A model generated the notes under the pieces. It was given only the letters and a program-made list of their open reading frames with translations, was not told the DNA's origin and did no database searches. Shown piece by piece: positions 1-12,499 of a stretch of DNA of 64,000 bases (its first letter is position 1; each line of letters starts with the position of its first letter). The position numbers and the translations under genes are program-made. The DNA is from Protopterus annectens (Eukaryota; Chordata; Ceratodontiformes; Protopteridae): NCBI RefSeq assembly GCF_019279795.1, contig NC_056732.1, forward strand, positions 180,087,694-180,151,693, given 5' to 3'.

Positions 1-720
1 CAGAAAAGTTATTCTTGGGATGGAACAAGTCTTGATTTGTGAAAGTTGACTGCATATCCCAAATGCCTGCAGTAGGTGGATGGTATAATTCAAGTCCTTT
101 ACCAAAGTTTGCTGGCTGTCCGGGCTTGTATAAGGCAGTCGCCCAGATATGGGTATATTTGAACTCTGAAGTCTGCAGTGTGCTACCGATGCCAGGCATT
201 TCGCGGAATACCTGGGCTTATAGATAAGCCAAAGGGCAAATGCTGAGAACTGACAATGCTCTGAGCCTGCAAGAAGTCTGAGGTGTCTCTGCAACTTTGT
301 CCGATAGGGACATGCAGGTATGCCTCCTTGAGGTCTATATAGGAGTCACTCAGCCAAGACCCCTTGCCCAGCATGCTGGGAAGGAGTTGCTGTAGAGTCA
401 GCATTTTGAATTTTGCACAATGAGATAGTATTCAGTGACAAGTCGGTGAATAGGCCTCCATTGATTTCTTTCTTCTTGGAACAAGGAAAAGTCTGGAATA
501 AAAATCCTTGGCCTTGTTCTGAAAGAGGAACCTTTCTATAGCTTCTATTTGCATTAAGTTGAGATTTGTTTCAAAGCCTCTGCCCTTTGATTTGGTGTGG
601 CAGGTCAGGCATGCCTTTCTTTGACAATGTGTGAAAATGGAACCTGTATCCTCTGTCTATTATTTCCAGTGTCCATTTGTCTCCTTGTGTAATAGTGTGC
701 CAATTGTCTGAGAATAAAGA
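1..720 (-). pseudogene. DIRS reverse transcriptase fragment (E1)
   Basis: The minus strand aligns with the RT region of E10 (about 42990-43560) and E9. The piece at 183-404 still reads QQLLPSMLGKGSWL, then DLKEAYLHVPIGQSCRDTS (motif A region), before the frame breaks. The YLDD motif C segment near 130-160 is recognisable at nucleotide level only. Multiple frameshifts mean this is not a functional enzyme. Confidence 0.7.
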
Positions 721-769
721 AAGCTTCCGCCCAAAGGTGCTCTAATTGAGCCCCACATGGAGTCAAAGC

Positions 770-2448
770 AGTCATTGAGTCTGTCCTTGTGCAGCAGCTG
801 TAGGTCCTGCACTACCTCTCTGGCTGGAGGTTGCCATTGACGCCTCTCTCAGGAGCCTCTAGCTTGCCTCTCTACCCTTGGCACCTGTTCTTGCCTCTCT
901 GAAATCTTTCTGTGTCCTGAAAGGACCACCTTGGCGGTACAATTCTGCTGAATCTTGGTGGTTGGACTTGTAGAAAATCTTTAACTGTTTGTACAGATTT
1001 TGCCTTTCTCAACCTTCTTTAAGACCTCCTCCTGAGCAGTGTGGAGCCAAATAACTTTGCTTTTCCAGGGGAGCATCCAGAAGCTTAGCTTTAACATGGT
1101 TTGGCAGATTTGTTCCTTCAGCTGCTACGCCCATGTATGACTGTAACTCCTGTCAGTTGACCTACATGAAGCTCCAAATGCATCATAACTACATTGTAAG
1201 AAATGGTTACTAACCTGCTGGGAGTTATAAACAGGATCCCGTAGTGATTTGTGATCCAGGGGTTCAGGTGAAGATGTTCTTATGCAATTCATCTAACAAA
1301 TAATTTTGGTACTGTATCATACATGAAATTGACAATTTAATGCCCTACAGAAAGAGTAGAAGCAGAAGTATACACTTCTTTACCCCATCTCTGTCCTGAC
1401 CCCTTTTAGAAGGGAGTGATTTTAGAGGTGGCAGCCAACCCCTTTAGGGTTGGGAAATAGTTTCTGGATCAGCAGAGGGCCTTGAAAGAAAAATGATGCG
1501 AACCGACCCTGTAGTACCTACTAGTTTCTTTGACAGGCCGGGGAAGAGTGTCAGGGTTACAGACTCAGAGTACACATCAATGACATTCAAAACAGGGAGG
1601 AATAGCCAAAGGTCTATGCTGAGGTAAATGCAGAAAAGTTCTCAATCTTTCCTGAATCAGAAAATTCCTGGCTCTGCCATTTGAAATGCTCTCTCAGTGA
1701 AGGGTCACCGGAAAGGATAGCTCTTCAGGGAGGGAGGCCGAGGGGATTCTCTGCATCAGAATCCTCAGAGGCTGGCAGAAAGCCTCCTCCCTCCTGGTGG
1801 TAGTCCGGGAGAGCAGAGCCACTGGGGAGACTGCAACCCGATTCTGACCATTGACCGACAGGTCCCCGCTGCAAGAATCTGTAAACTTGTAGAGGGTCCC
1901 TGGAGTAACAACCTAGAGGTATAGCTTTTGTAAAAGTAGTAACTTAGCCCCAGGAGTGCCTTCTTATGGACATGGGATGGCTGAGGGGCCTAGCTGCACC
2001 ACGCAAGGGAGTAGTTTTATTCAGAGGAATGGTGTCGGAAGTTTCCAAAACACCCAGTTTCTGAAGGAAATTCAATAACCACTCCCAGCAGGGGCCTCCG
2101 GGCCGGTAGGTTGTCGGTTGAGCTGTTTCGGGTGCTAAGCGGACTCTGTTTCAGCCGGTGACAGAGACACTCACGGTAGGCCTGGCCGCGGTTTCAGTCA
2201 AACCGCCGCCTGCATTTGTCGGTTCCGTCCTTCCGCTTTTACTAAATGTAGTCGAGCCTCCCACAGCATTTTGTATGAAAAACTAGTGCCAAAAATTCTC
2301 TGCTAACTCGCCGGACGCCTAAGAGCGCGCCGTTGAAGGAAGCACAGGCTGAACAGGTAGAGACGCTGCTATTCAGTCAGGTAGGGAGGCAAGAGTGGAA
2401 ACTCTTATGAGGTGTATTTGTTTCGCTAAACAATTATTATCTGGACAT
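770..2448 (-). pseudogene. DIRS gag-like ORF1 remnant (E1)
   Basis: This is homologous at nucleotide level to the gag region of E10 and to the fragment at 8047-8808. The expected initiator ATG is the complement of CAT at 2446-2448, in the same place as the gag start of other copies (context TCTGACATCGG). The frame is broken throughout by indels, so no long ORF survives. Confidence 0.6.
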
Positions 2449-2736
2449 CGGCGGAGGTAAGAAAGAGCGTCCCAACGGGTATCACCTTAGCTTTTGAAGT
2501 TCGCAGCCACATATTACCGACCGCAGTACTTCATAACTGCTTCCGCTTCCGTCACCACGCGCGAAAGACAGAGGAAGATATGCCGCTGACGCTTTATACC
2601 CAGGCGCCTGATCGCCGGGAAGGGGCAGGTGACGTTGGTCACTGGACCCAGACTTTGAATCCTGTTGCATCAAGGGCTGCCTGAGGCAGGGACAACCTCC
2701 ATATGTGATGACTGCAGATGCATCCTTGAAGGACAT

Positions 2737-2846
2737 CTATAGGAATAACTGAAACCCAGGAGATACAGTTGGTTGAGGTTGGCAGAAATCACCTGCAGAC
2801 CAAGGGCCAGGTTCATATGGGGTAATCACACCAACAAAAACACAAA
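2737..2846. other. 110-bp spacer between two DIRS copies, duplicated at 9107-9213
   Basis: This short non-DIRS sequence lies between the right end of E1 and the left end of E2. The same spacer recurs between E1b and E3 (9107-9213) with a few indels. That shared spacer shows the E1/E2 and E1b/E3 pairs are copies of one larger block rather than independent insertions. No gene is visible in it. Confidence 0.75.
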
Positions 2847-3296
2847 AGTACAGTTGTGTACAATTCTACCATAAATGTAGATGCTAGAGTGCATTCAATT
2901 GCTGCAGTCACCACATCATATTCAGTCTGTAGGCAGCCCTCAGCCTGTCCAACATAAGAGTCTTGGGATGATCATCATCATGGGTATAAACAACACGCCT
3001 ATTGCAACAAGGTTTCTTTCAAGTCTCTGAGAAGGAGCCCCCAAAATAGGAAGAAGCAATCAAATGGTATAACGATAGTAAATACCATCGTAAGATATGG
3101 CCAAAAAAGGAGGATCGCAGAAAGTACAGAAAGACAGGGGCCGAAGGAGGGAAATTAGGGTAAATATAATACACTCAACATCTACATTTATGGTAAGTGT
3201 ACACAACTCAAATGCTCTAGTGTTTCACTGTTGCAGCCATCACACTAAAGCCGATTTCAAAGCTGAGGAAGGGTGGAGGCAGTCCAGAAGTAGGGC

Positions 3297-4405
3297 TGGC
3301 TAGCAGGTCTTGCAAGACTGTTGGCAACCAGCCTGGATTGGAAAAGATAGGTGGGCGTGGTAATGCTTGGTGAAGGCGGTACAGAACTCCCAGGTTTGCA
3401 GCTTCCAGGATGTCCCCTGATAGGGTCTCCTGAGAAAAAACTGTAAATGCTGAGGTGCCTCAGTGGAACGAGGTCTGATCCCATGTGGGGGTAGGAATAT
3501 CATGGTGTTTGTAGCAGAAATGGATACAGTGTGTTTCCATTTAGAAATGGTTTGTTTGGAATGGTCTTGCCCTCTGCCCCTGGTAGCAAAAGCCAGCCAG
3601 CCAGATCTTCAAGGTTTGTCCTGTAAACCTGAGCTGTCTGTGTACGTCCATGAGTGCAGGATCCTTTCCCTTATCTCCTGAGGATTAGGGAAAAAGGTTG
3701 GCAAATGGATGGAATGGTTTAAAGCAACACCTCGGGATACCTCACCTTGGGCATAAAAGATGGCCTAGGTCCTGAGAGGGACAAGAAGTCAGCATGAAGA
3801 GGCACGAGAAGGGTCCCACAGCCATAAGCAAGTACCTGTAACTCCGCTATTTGCTGAAATGATGGCTGGGTAAGTACAAGCTGTCCAAGAGAGGAATTTT
3901 AATCAGCGGTAGCAGCAGGTCTGCAGCAAAGCCTCTAGTACAAAGTTAAGGTCCCAAGGCAGGAGGCAGCTCTTGCTGGTCTTTAAATTCAGTTCCTCTC
4001 TAGAGACCATTTAATCAGAGGGGTGAGAGAAGTGGGGTGGCTCAGTATTGTAATGAGCTGAGTATTTTGCCAGGTAATGAATCTTAATGAGAAGGAGAGG
4101 CCTCTTGTGGAGCAGCTCTGCTAGGATAATCTAGGATTTGAGGCAAGAAGGGCACGGGCTGTGTCCTTCCTGAGACTTATTCCAAGAACAGTAGTATTCA
4201 TTCCAATTTTCTGAATAGGATTTCATAAAATGTACCTCCTGGCCTCAGGATAACATCCAGCACCTACTTGCTGAGGGTTGCTATGAAGGTATTCAGGGAA
4301 TAAGTCAGGCTGCCAGGTTCACGGGTTTGGTAGCTGAGGGAAGCAAAATCTGTCCTCCTGCTGGGACAGCAGAGGGGTCTGCTGTAGGTGCCAGGATGGT
4401 ACTCC
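3297..4405 (-). pseudogene. DIRS tyrosine recombinase remnant (E2)
   Basis: This is the position of the YR gene between ICR and RT, matching E3 9697-10820 base for base apart from indels. Short in-frame pieces such as MGSDLVPLRHLSIYSFFSGD are frame-shifted relics of the segment that reads HSTRA in good copies. The likely original start codon reads CTG instead of ATG, as in E3. Not functional. Confidence 0.6.
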
Positions 4406-5960
4406 TGCTGCCGACTGCGAAGAGTGGTACCAGTGCTGGAAGGCACAGTCTGGTGCAATAAGGGGATTGTCCTTGCCTGTCCCGTTGGGCTTGATCTTGA
4501 GGTCACCCTTTGGGAAGGAGGGTAGAGGGGGAAAGGCAGCTAGATTTTGAGAGGCAGGTTTTCCCATGTGAAGGAAAGGGGCATACTTTCCAAGTTTAAT
4601 ATGGGTGGGGAATTTGCAAAATTTGTTTAGTTGATGGTTTTGGGATTCTAAGAGGTCCACCGTCCCCCACGCATATTAGACGCTTGAATGAGTTTGGTTC
4701 CAGTTTCCTGCACTAGTGTGCATCCACTAGATTTCTGGCTTAAGTCATCTGCCAGTGAATTTTGTTTGCCTGGAAGGGAATTGAGCCAGGTGCACTTGTT
4801 GCTTAAGACTCAGTGTCTCCACAGTGTCAAGGACCAACCTGCAGAGTGGGTGGAGTGAGCTCCCTGCTTGTTTATGTACCCGCCATAACCTGCGGTGTTC
4901 TGTTCAACAGTTGTCCCAGATAAGGTATTTGAAACGCTTGTCAGCATTCTGTGCCACCACATTTCTTTGACTGATATGCAGGTAATTTGTCCTGGGCTCC
5001 ATTTGTCTTGGAATGCATTTGTCTGCTATGAGCCCTCGCCCCATGCATAGTCTGATGCATCTGTTGTCAGAGTTTGGATGGCAGGCTGGAGAGGAAGGGA
5101 AGGGCCTTTGTTGTGGTTGCAGGCCTCTGCCCACCAAAGGAACCTGGCCTTAGGCAAGGAAATGATAGGAACCACTGGCTGCCAGTGTCCCTGAGGGAAA
5201 TGCCGCCACACCAGAGACTTTTCTGGCACCACTGAGTTTCCTCTACATGCAGTCTCAAGGAATGATGCCATGAACCCCAGGGCCTGTGGATAGCTGGGTT
5301 TGGGTGGCCAGGTTTCAGCCAAGTGGTCAAATAAACTTGCTTTCTGGAGAGCTGCAGGAATGCCATCTGGGAAGTTGTGTTCAAGCTTGCTCCCAGGAAT
5401 ACAATCTCATTGGTCAGATGCTTATTTCTTTTCATTGATGGTAATTCCCCAGAGAAGTTATGAGTCTCTTTACAAAGCGTCAGGTGCTGAAGCAGCAATC
5501 TCCACTGTCCATCTGAATCCAGCAATCGGGTCCAAGTTATTACAAAGTATAGAAGGCTATTTATTGGAGTGCAAGCACTTTGAATTTTGGCACCAACCAG
5601 GGAAGGTAAGCCGAAGCTGACAACTGAGAACAGGGTGCCAAGAGTCTTTCTGTAGCACTTGCAAACAGCCTGGACTGAAACCCCCGTCCCTTGCTCTGGT
5701 TGGCTATAGTTGAATAGCCGCCCTGAAACTGAGAAGAGAAAGTAATTTGCTTTGGGCCTCTGTCCAATTGGTTTGGAGGAAGGTCTGGCAACTACTTGGG
5801 GATCACTGGTCTGCAATATACTCCAGTTTTGCATGCAGGTGAGTTTTCCTCCCAGGAGTGCAAGTACTTGGACATGGCTGGGAAGGGTTAAGGGCAAGTC
5901 AGAATATTTTCCAGCCAGGGGTGGCTACCATTCACAGCCTTTTTTGAGGAGGGAGCACTC
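4300..5960 (-). pseudogene. DIRS RT / RNase H / methyltransferase-like remnant (E2)
   Basis: Homologous to the E3 and E10 pol region. Pieces of the methyltransferase-like tail (PPLPSFPKGDLKIK) and of RNase H (DASDYAWGEGS near 5026-5060) can be read in different frames of the minus strand. A long open frame at 5067-5897 strings together RT-derived sequence across frameshifts and should not be taken as a real protein. Confidence 0.6.
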
Positions 5961-7629
5961 CATTGTTTAGATCTGTGCATACCCCGGAGACTGTAGTCTC
6001 TTTATGGTCTGCCCCTGGGTTTAAATACAGTCCCAAAGGGAATGGAAAGTAATTTAATTTTTGAAGGCCAATGCCTACTGAATCTAGGTGTATTAAAATT
6101 CCTCTAAGAAATTCAACAGCTCTGTATAGATTTAGCTTTTTCCACCTTTTAAGAACTTCTTCGCTTGTTTCAGTCTTGGTTTAACTGGAGCATCAAGTAC
6201 TTTGCCTTGACATTGCCTGGCAAGATTTGTTCCCTCAGCCAAGCAAGTCTCAGAACAGACCCAGCACAGCATCCCTGCAAGTAAGATGCATCTAAGGCAT
6301 CAAACCACACTGCAAAGTAGGGTTTACCAACTTGGTCTGCAGAATGCATTAAGCTCGCAAGTCCTATTTTCTGCACAATCAGGAATCAACATTTTTGTTT
6401 AATTAGATCAGCAAATACGTTGGTAATTTCAACATGTGAAACTGGCAATTTAAAACCCTGATGGTAGTGAGTTCCAGAGGTATATACCTTCTACCTCATC
6501 TGTCTAGGAGCCCAGAACTCTGGGTTCAGTGGTAGGGTTTTTGGCTGTAAAACCTTAATACCTTTTTGGTCCCTGGGAAATGGTCTCTGGATCGCAGGGG
6601 GTTTTTAAAAGAAATTTGTGAGAGTCAGGTACTCTTTTCGGGGCAGGCTTTCTAGGGAGGTGGTAAAGTATCAGAGGTAAGGCTGGATTCCATGAAGACA
6701 TTTTACTATTGTCCTGGGGTTTTTAGGCCTTGCTGAGGCAAGTCTAAAAAATTTCCCCGAGTCTCTTTTTTGGGCTGTGGGGAGTCCTGGCATTCCCCCG
6801 GGGAAAAGCCTGGCAGGTATTCCTGGCATGAAGAGAAATGCTCTTAGGGTATGCAAGGCCAAAAAAAGGGGAGGCTGAGGGGAACCCCTGCATCGAATCC
6901 TCATAGTAGATAAGGGTATGTCCTGGTAATCAGGTCAGAGTCATCAGACTCATGGTCTGAAGAATCAGAAGGAAAATAAATTTCTTTTAAGGGGGGCTGG
7001 GTTCCCTAATTAAAAATAAAAAGGTCTTCAGCCATTCTAAGCATTTGTTTGCAGCATGGGAGCTTGAGAATGTGCTTTGGTCGTTTGGGTTTCCCAGGCA
7101 TAGTGCAACTCTGGGCCTGAGAAATTTGGTAGATTTAGTCAAAAGTAGTCTGTTTAATGATCAGAAGGTCTGAATACACCCTCAGAAGCCGGTGCCCGCA
7201 CAAGGCCCCGGAAAAGCATCTGCAGGTTCCATAGTCGGGAAACATCTCGCAGCATACCCGGGCTAATGGGTCTCAGTGGAGGCCTGCGAATCTGTAGAAG
7301 CGGGTAACAGGGGCTGCAAAACCCACCCCCGTACCCGGGAGACTGGCGACTAGCTTAATGGAAGGGGTCGGCAGTTTTGGACCCATGTGGTCTGTCTGTC
7401 TTTTTCTTTGCATTTTTTAGAAGGTTGGTAGTCGGGGGTTAACCATGCCATTTATAAGGAGAATGAGAAAAGAATTTAGAGACAAAAAAAGCCCGGCGGG
7501 GATTGAACAAGGCACACATCCAACAGTGAGGGACCTGGTCTGGGCCTAAACAGGTGATGCAGTAAGAATGAAAATCTCTTTGGGTATTTGCTTTCCAAAG
7601 GCAAGACCATTGTTAACTTTTTCTGACAT
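5960..7629 (-). pseudogene. DIRS gag-like remnant (E2)
   Basis: Corresponds to E3 12500-14198. The conserved segment related to RRHAWLKEQTLPDHVKAK in E10 is readable at 6170-6376 only as ...RLAWLREQILPGNVKAK. The predicted start is the complement of CAT at 7627-7629. Numerous frameshifts. Confidence 0.6.
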
Positions 7630-7922
7630 CGGTTAGAGCAAGAAAAAGGATCAACGGGTACTTAGCTTTAGAAGACTTCAGGTTTGAAACTCAAAAAAGA
7701 AAATTTCAGGTAGCTGCCGACTGGCACTGCAAAAAGCTTCTGCTTTGGGTCCACAGCAAGAAAAGCTGATTAATGGCGTTTGCATGTTTTTTTACCCTGA
7801 CGACCTAACATCATGGATGAGGCGGGCATCTGAAAAAATCCCAAGACTCTGGTATTTGGGCTGACTGAGGGCTACCCGCAGGCAGATAACCGGGGACTGC
7901 AACAGTGAAACACTAAGAACAT

Positions 7923-8030
7923 CCTTTTTTTCAAGAACTATAAAATATAATGAGACCGGTCATGCCATCCCGAAAAAAAAAAAAAAAATAGCTGGTACTG
8001 CCCCCTCCCCTTGGGAAATTTTAAAAAGCA
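7923..8030. other. Flank of E2 with poly-A run; junction of the tandem duplication
   Basis: The first ~75 bases match the sequence right of E3 (14515-14597), including the run of A residues. The match ends near 7998, and DIRS gag sequence (E1b) begins about 8031. This is therefore the junction between the two copies of the 6.4 kb block. No gene. Confidence 0.7.
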
Positions 8031-9106
8031 TCAGAATCCTCGTAGGTCAAAAGCCTCCTCCTGGTAGTCCGAGAGCAGAGCCATCAGCGGCCTCCTCTGT
8101 GGAGTGGGGGTCAGGGGGCTCACCCCTGAGCCTTTGTCTAGGAGGTTGAGAGCCCCTGTCCGGATGAGGTTGAGATCCCCTAATCAAGGAAATAAGGTCC
8201 TCTGCTAAAGTAAGAATCTGTAAACTTGTAGAGGGTCCCTGAGGAATAACCCTGGGAGGCATAGCTTTTGTGTGTTTAGCAACTTTAGCCCTGGTGAGTG
8301 CCTTTATGGACATGGATGCATGAGGCCTAGCTGCACCACGTGCTGGAGTAGTTTTGTCTAGAGGAATGGTGTCGGAAGTTTCCAAAACACCAGTTTCTGA
8401 AGGAAATTCAATAACCGACTCAGCAGGGGCCTCCGGGGCCGAGGTTGTCGGTTGAGCGGTTTCGGGTGTGCCAAGGACTCTGTTTCAGCCGAGACAGAGA
8501 CACTCACGGTAGGGCCTGGCCGTGGTTTCAGCCGAAACCGCGGCCTGCATTTGTCGGTCCTTGTCCTTCCGTTTCTTTACTAAATGTGAAGTCGGAGTCT
8601 CCGACAGCATTTTGTATGAAAAACTAGTGCCAAAAAATTCCTCTGCGAACTCCGCCCGACGTCTAAGAGTGCGTCGGTTGAAGGAAGCACAGGCTGAACA
8701 GGCAGAGACGTCATGGTCTGGGCCTAGGTAGGGGAGGCAGTAAGAGTGGAAATCCTTATGAGGTATTTGTTTCCCACAAGTTAAACAATTATTAACTTTA
8801 TCTGACATCGGCGGAGGCAAGAAAGAGTCCCCAACGGGGTACTTAGCTTTTGAAGTCTTCGGTAGCCGAAATACAGGAGCTGGCCGACCGGCACTTGCGA
8901 ACTGCTTCTGCTTCGGTCACCATGCGGCAAGAAAGACAGAGGAAGATGGCGTCGGCTGACGCTTTTATACCCCAGGCGCTCTGACGTCGGGGAAGGGGTG
9001 ACGTCAGCCGACGCCGGACCCAGACTTTGGAATCCGGCCGACCGAAGGGCTGCCTGAGGCAGGACAACCCATATGTGATGACTGCAGATGCATCCTTGAA
9101 GGACAT
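8031..9106 (-). mobile_element. DIRS 5' fragment E1b (duplicate of the right part of E1)
   Basis: Contains gag N-terminal half and 5' terminal repeat, and ends GGACAT at 9101-9106 exactly like E1. It is much better preserved than E1: terminal-repeat features such as the TATAAAAG-type box (complement at about 8965-8972) and TGACGTCA-type sites are intact. It starts abruptly in mid-gag, where the duplication junction falls. Confidence 0.8.
8047..8820 (-). pseudogene. DIRS gag N-terminal fragment (E1b)
   Basis: The first ~110 codons are open from the start at 8808 (or an upstream ATG at 8820). They begin MSDKVNNCLTCGKQIPHKDF and continue with a pattern of paired Cys and His residues (CxxC, HxxxH-like, CLGPDHD-type, CxxC), which suggests a small zinc-binding domain at the N-terminus of DIRS ORF1. 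A basic stretch VKKRKDKDRQ follows, a plausible nuclear localisation signal. The frame then shifts (8047-8385 reads in another frame) and ends at the duplication breakpoint. Family assignment comes from synteny within DIRS copies; the zinc-binding role is inference. Confidence 0.6.
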
Positions 9107-9213
9107 CTATAGAATAACTGAAACCCAGAGCATACAGTTGGTTGAGGTTGGTCAGAATCACCTGCAGACTAAGTGGCCAGGTTCATATGGGGTACTACAC
9201 CAACAAAACACAA
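9107..9213. other. Spacer between E1b and E3, duplicate of 2737-2846
   Basis: Same sequence as 2737-2846 with a handful of indels. No ORF or RNA gene seen. Confidence 0.75.
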
Positions 9214-9544
9214 AGTACAGTTGTGTACACTTACCATAAATGTAGATGTTAGAGTGTATTCACTGTTGCAGTCATCACATTTGGGTTATCTGCCTGTAGG
9301 TAGCCCTCAGTCGGCCCGAATACAAGAGTCTTGGGATGATCATCATGGGTATAAAACATGCAGCCGACGCCATTACATCAGTTTTTCTTGCCCCAGATGT
9401 CAGGAGCCCCCAAAATAGGAAGCAATCAAATGGTATGGGAACATCTCCAGTAGATAGTAAATACCATTTCCGTAAGATATGGCCAAAAAAGGAGGATCGG
9501 TAGAAAGTACAGAAAGACAGGGGGCTGAAGGGAGGGTAACCAGG

Positions 9545-9652
9545 ACTGCAACAGTGAATACACTCGAACATCTACATTTATGGTAAGTGTACACAACTGT
9601 ACTATGTTCTTAGTGTTTCACTGTTGCAGTCATCACACTTGGGCTGATTTCC
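9545..9652 (-). repeat. Internal complementary region of E3
   Basis: Reads as outer left end then outer right end, both in reverse complement, meeting at CTGTACT|ATGTTC. This is the DIRS1-group signature thought to template completion of a circular DNA intermediate. Seen directly by matching to both termini. Confidence 0.85.
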
Positions 9653-9696
9653 AAAGCTGAGGAAGGGTGGAGGCAGTCCAGAAGTAGTAGGGCTGG

Positions 9697-10820
9697 CTAG
9701 CAGGTCTTGCAAGACTGTTGTGGCAAATCCAGCTCTGGATTTGGAAAAGATAGGTAAGTGGTAATGCTTGGTGAAGGCGTGTACAGAACTCCAGGTTGCA
9801 GCTTCCAGGATGTCCCTGATAGGGTCTCCCCTGAGAAAAACTGTAAATGTTGAGGTAGCTCTAGTGGAACGAGGTCTGATCCCATGTGGGGTAGGTTTAT
9901 CATGGTGTTTGTAGCAGAAATGGATACAGTGTGCTCTCCATTTAGAAATGGTTTGTTTGGAAATGGCCTTGCCCTCTCTGCCCCTGTAGCAAAGCTGATC
10001 AGCAGCTGGCCAGATTTTCTGAAAGGTTTTGTCCTGTCAAGGTAGAACCTGAGCTGTCTGTGCATGTCCAAGGAGTGCAGGATCCTTTCCCCTTTATTCT
10101 GAGGATTAGGGAAAAAAGGTTGGCAAATGGATGGAATGGTTTAAAGCAACACTGGATACCACCTTGGGCATAAAAGATGGCCTAGTCCTGAGGGACACCC
10201 AGTCAGCATGGAAGATAATGAAGGGTCCCACAGCCATAAGGGCCTGTAACTCAAGACACTCTTCTTGCTGAAATGATGGCTAGCAGTAAGGCTGTTGTCC
10301 AAGAGAGGAATTTTAACTGCTGTAGCAGCAGGCTCAAAAGGGGGAAGCGCGAGCTTCTCTAGTACAAAGTTAAGGTCCCAAGGCAGGAGTGGGAGCTCTC
10401 CTTGCTGGTCTTAAATTGTAGTTCCTCTCAGAGACTATTTAATCAGAGGGTGAGAGAAGAGGGGTGGCTCAGTATTGTAATGAGCTGAGATGGCACAGGC
10501 ATGAATCTTAATGAGAAGGAGAGGCCCTTGTGGAGCAGCTCTGCTAGATAATCTAGGATTTGAGGCAAGAAGGGCACGGCTGTGTCCTTCCCTTGAGACT
10601 GGCTCCAAGAACAGTATCTATTCCACTTTTTCTGAATAGGATTTCATAGTACTGGGCCTCCTGGCCTCAAGGATAACATCCAGCACCTGTTTGCTGAGGG
10701 TTGCTGGTGATGTATTCAGGGAATAAGTCAGGCTGCCAGGTTCACGGTTTGCAGCTGAGGAAGCAAAATCTGTCCCTCCTGCTGGGACAGCAGAGGGGGT
10801 CTGCTGTAGGTGCCAGGATG
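9697..10820 (-). pseudogene. DIRS tyrosine recombinase remnant (E3)
   Basis: The C-terminal part at 9697-10071 reads in one frame: a helix-rich segment, then MGSDLVPLELPQ where other copies have the catalytic HSTR motif, so the frame is shifted across the active site. The N-terminal signature LSKQVLDVILEARRPSTMKS lies at about 10640-10720. The usual YR start codon is mutated to CTG. Inactive. Confidence 0.65.
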
Positions 10821-12480
10821 GCACTGCTGTCAGACTGCGTAAGAGTGGGTACCAGTGCTGGCGTGGCCAGTCTGGTGCAATAAGGATTGTCCTTTGCCTG
10901 TCCCGTTTGATCTTGAGGAATACCTTTGGAAGGAGGGGTAGAGGGGGAAAGGCATAGATTGAGAGGTTTTCCCATGTGAAGGAAAGGGCATATACTTTCC
11001 AAGTTTGGTTGTGGGGAATTCTGGTGCAAAATTTGTTTAGTTGATGGTTTTGGGGGGACGCAAAGAGGTCCACCTCTGGTGTCCCCCACGTGTCTATTAG
11101 ACGTTTGAATGAGTTTGGTTCCAGTTTCCACTAGTGTGCATCCACTAGATTTCTGCTTAAGTCATCTGCCAGTGAATTTTGTTTGCCTGGAAGGAATTGA
11201 GCTTGCAGGTGCACTTGGTTGCTTAAGACTGTGTTCCACAGTGTCATGACTAACCTGCAGAGTGGGTAGGAGTGAGCTCCCCCCCCCCCCGGCTTGTTTA
11301 TGTACCACATAACTGTGGTGTTCTGTCTATCAGTTGTCCTGGCAGGATAAGGTATTTGAAACGCTGTCGGTGCATTCTGTACAATTAACATTTCTTTTTG
11401 ACTGATATGCAGGTGAATTTGTCCTGGGCTCCATTTGCCTTGAATGCATTTGCCTGCTATGTGAGCCCGCCCATGCATAGTCTGATGCATCTGTTGTCAG
11501 AGTTTGGATGGCAGGGGGTTGAGAGAAGGGAAGGGAGTCCCTTGTTGTGGTTGCAAGCCTCTGCCCACCAAAGGAACTCTGGCCTTAGGCAAGGAATGAT
11601 AGGAATCACTGCTGCCAGGTCCTAGGAATGTTGCCACCAGAGACTTTTCAAGTACCACTGGAGTTTCCTCATATGCAGTCTTGCATATGGAATCAGTAGA
11701 ATATATGATGCCATGAACCCCAGGGCCTGTGGATAGCTGGGTTTGGGTGGCCAGTAGTTTGAAATAAGTGGTCAAATAAACTTGCTTTTCTGGAGCGAGG
11801 AATGCCATCTGGGAAGTTGTGTTCAAGCTTGCTCCCAGGAATACAATCTCTTGGCTGGTTACCAGATGTTTATTTCTTTTCATTGATGGTATACCCCAGA
11901 GAAGTTATGAGTCTCTTTACAAAGGTCAGGTGCTGAAGCAGCAATTCCTGACTGTCCATCTGAATCAGGCAATCGTCCAAGTTGGCTAGCATAGGAAGGA
12001 GCTTGCTGGAGTGCAAGCACTTTGAATTTTGGTACCACCAGGAAGGTGTTTAGGGTTGACAAATCCAGAACAGGGTGCCAAGAGTTCTTTCTTGGGCACT
12101 AGGAACAGCCTGGACTAGAAACCCTGTCCTCTTTGCTCTGTTGGCGCAGGTTGAATAGCCCTGAAACTGAGAAGAGAAAGTACTTGCTTTTGGGCCTCTG
12201 TCCACTGGTTTGGAGGAAGGTCTGGCAATCCGCTTGGGGTTGGCAGAGTGTGTAAATAGAATCTGCATCCCTGGGATACAATGTTGAAGACCCATCGGTC
12301 CTGGGTAATATACTCCCAGTTTTTTGCATGCAGGGTGAGTTTTCCTCCTAGGAGTGCAAGTACTTGGACATGGCTGGGAAGGGTTAAGGGCAAGTCATTG
12401 GGAACATTTTCCACAGGGGGTGGCTTACCATTCACAGTTTTTGAGGAGGGAGCACTCCATTGTTTAGATCTGTGCATACC
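10720..12480 (-). pseudogene. DIRS RT / RNase H / MT-like remnant (E3)
   Basis: The N-terminal pol region at 12115-12477 is open (LLGGKLTLHAKNWEYITQD, then RT entry). RT and RNase H pieces are scattered over 10742-12295, and the tail reads ILIAPDWPRQHWYP. At 10618-11073 the pol tail frame runs directly into the YR frame because of an indel, giving a spurious fusion. A run of about 13 C residues at 11279-11291 interrupts the RNase H region. Confidence 0.65.
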
Positions 12481-12499
12481 CTGAGACTGTAGTCTTTAT

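Larger units (their letters stand above)
1..2736 (-). mobile_element. DIRS copy E1, 5' part, runs off the window's left edge
   Basis: This is the 5' portion of a lineage-A DIRS retrotransposon read right to left: 5' inverted terminal repeat (about 2490-2736), gag region (about 770-2448) and the start of the reverse transcriptase (1-720). The right end GGACAT at 2731-2736 is the reverse complement of the ICR half seen in E9 (ATGTCC...), which sets the terminus. Its outer sequence, ending GCATCCTTGAAGGACAT, belongs to the same terminal subtype as E9. All reading frames are broken by small indels. The rest of the element lies outside the window. Confidence 0.8.
2847..7922 (-). mobile_element. 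DIRS copy E2 (lineage A), full span but heavily indel-damaged
   Basis: The left end AGTACAG is at 2847 and the right end GAACAT finishes at 7922. Between them, right to left, are the 5' terminal repeat, gag, RT/RNase H, YR, a degraded ICR (about 3160-3252) and the 3' terminal repeat. It aligns along its whole length with E3 (9214-14514) but is about 225 bp shorter because of many 1-10 nt gaps. Several of these fall in homopolymers or at CG dinucleotides. Flanking sequences are also shared with E3. Confidence 0.85.

Noticed and set aside
5300..5620. 106-codon plus-strand ORF in E2
   Set aside because: Antisense shadow of the DIRS pol region; absent from the matching place in E3.
5067..5897. 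276-codon minus-strand ORF as an intact protein
   Set aside because: It contains RT and RNase H fragments from different true frames joined by indels, so the open frame is accidental.
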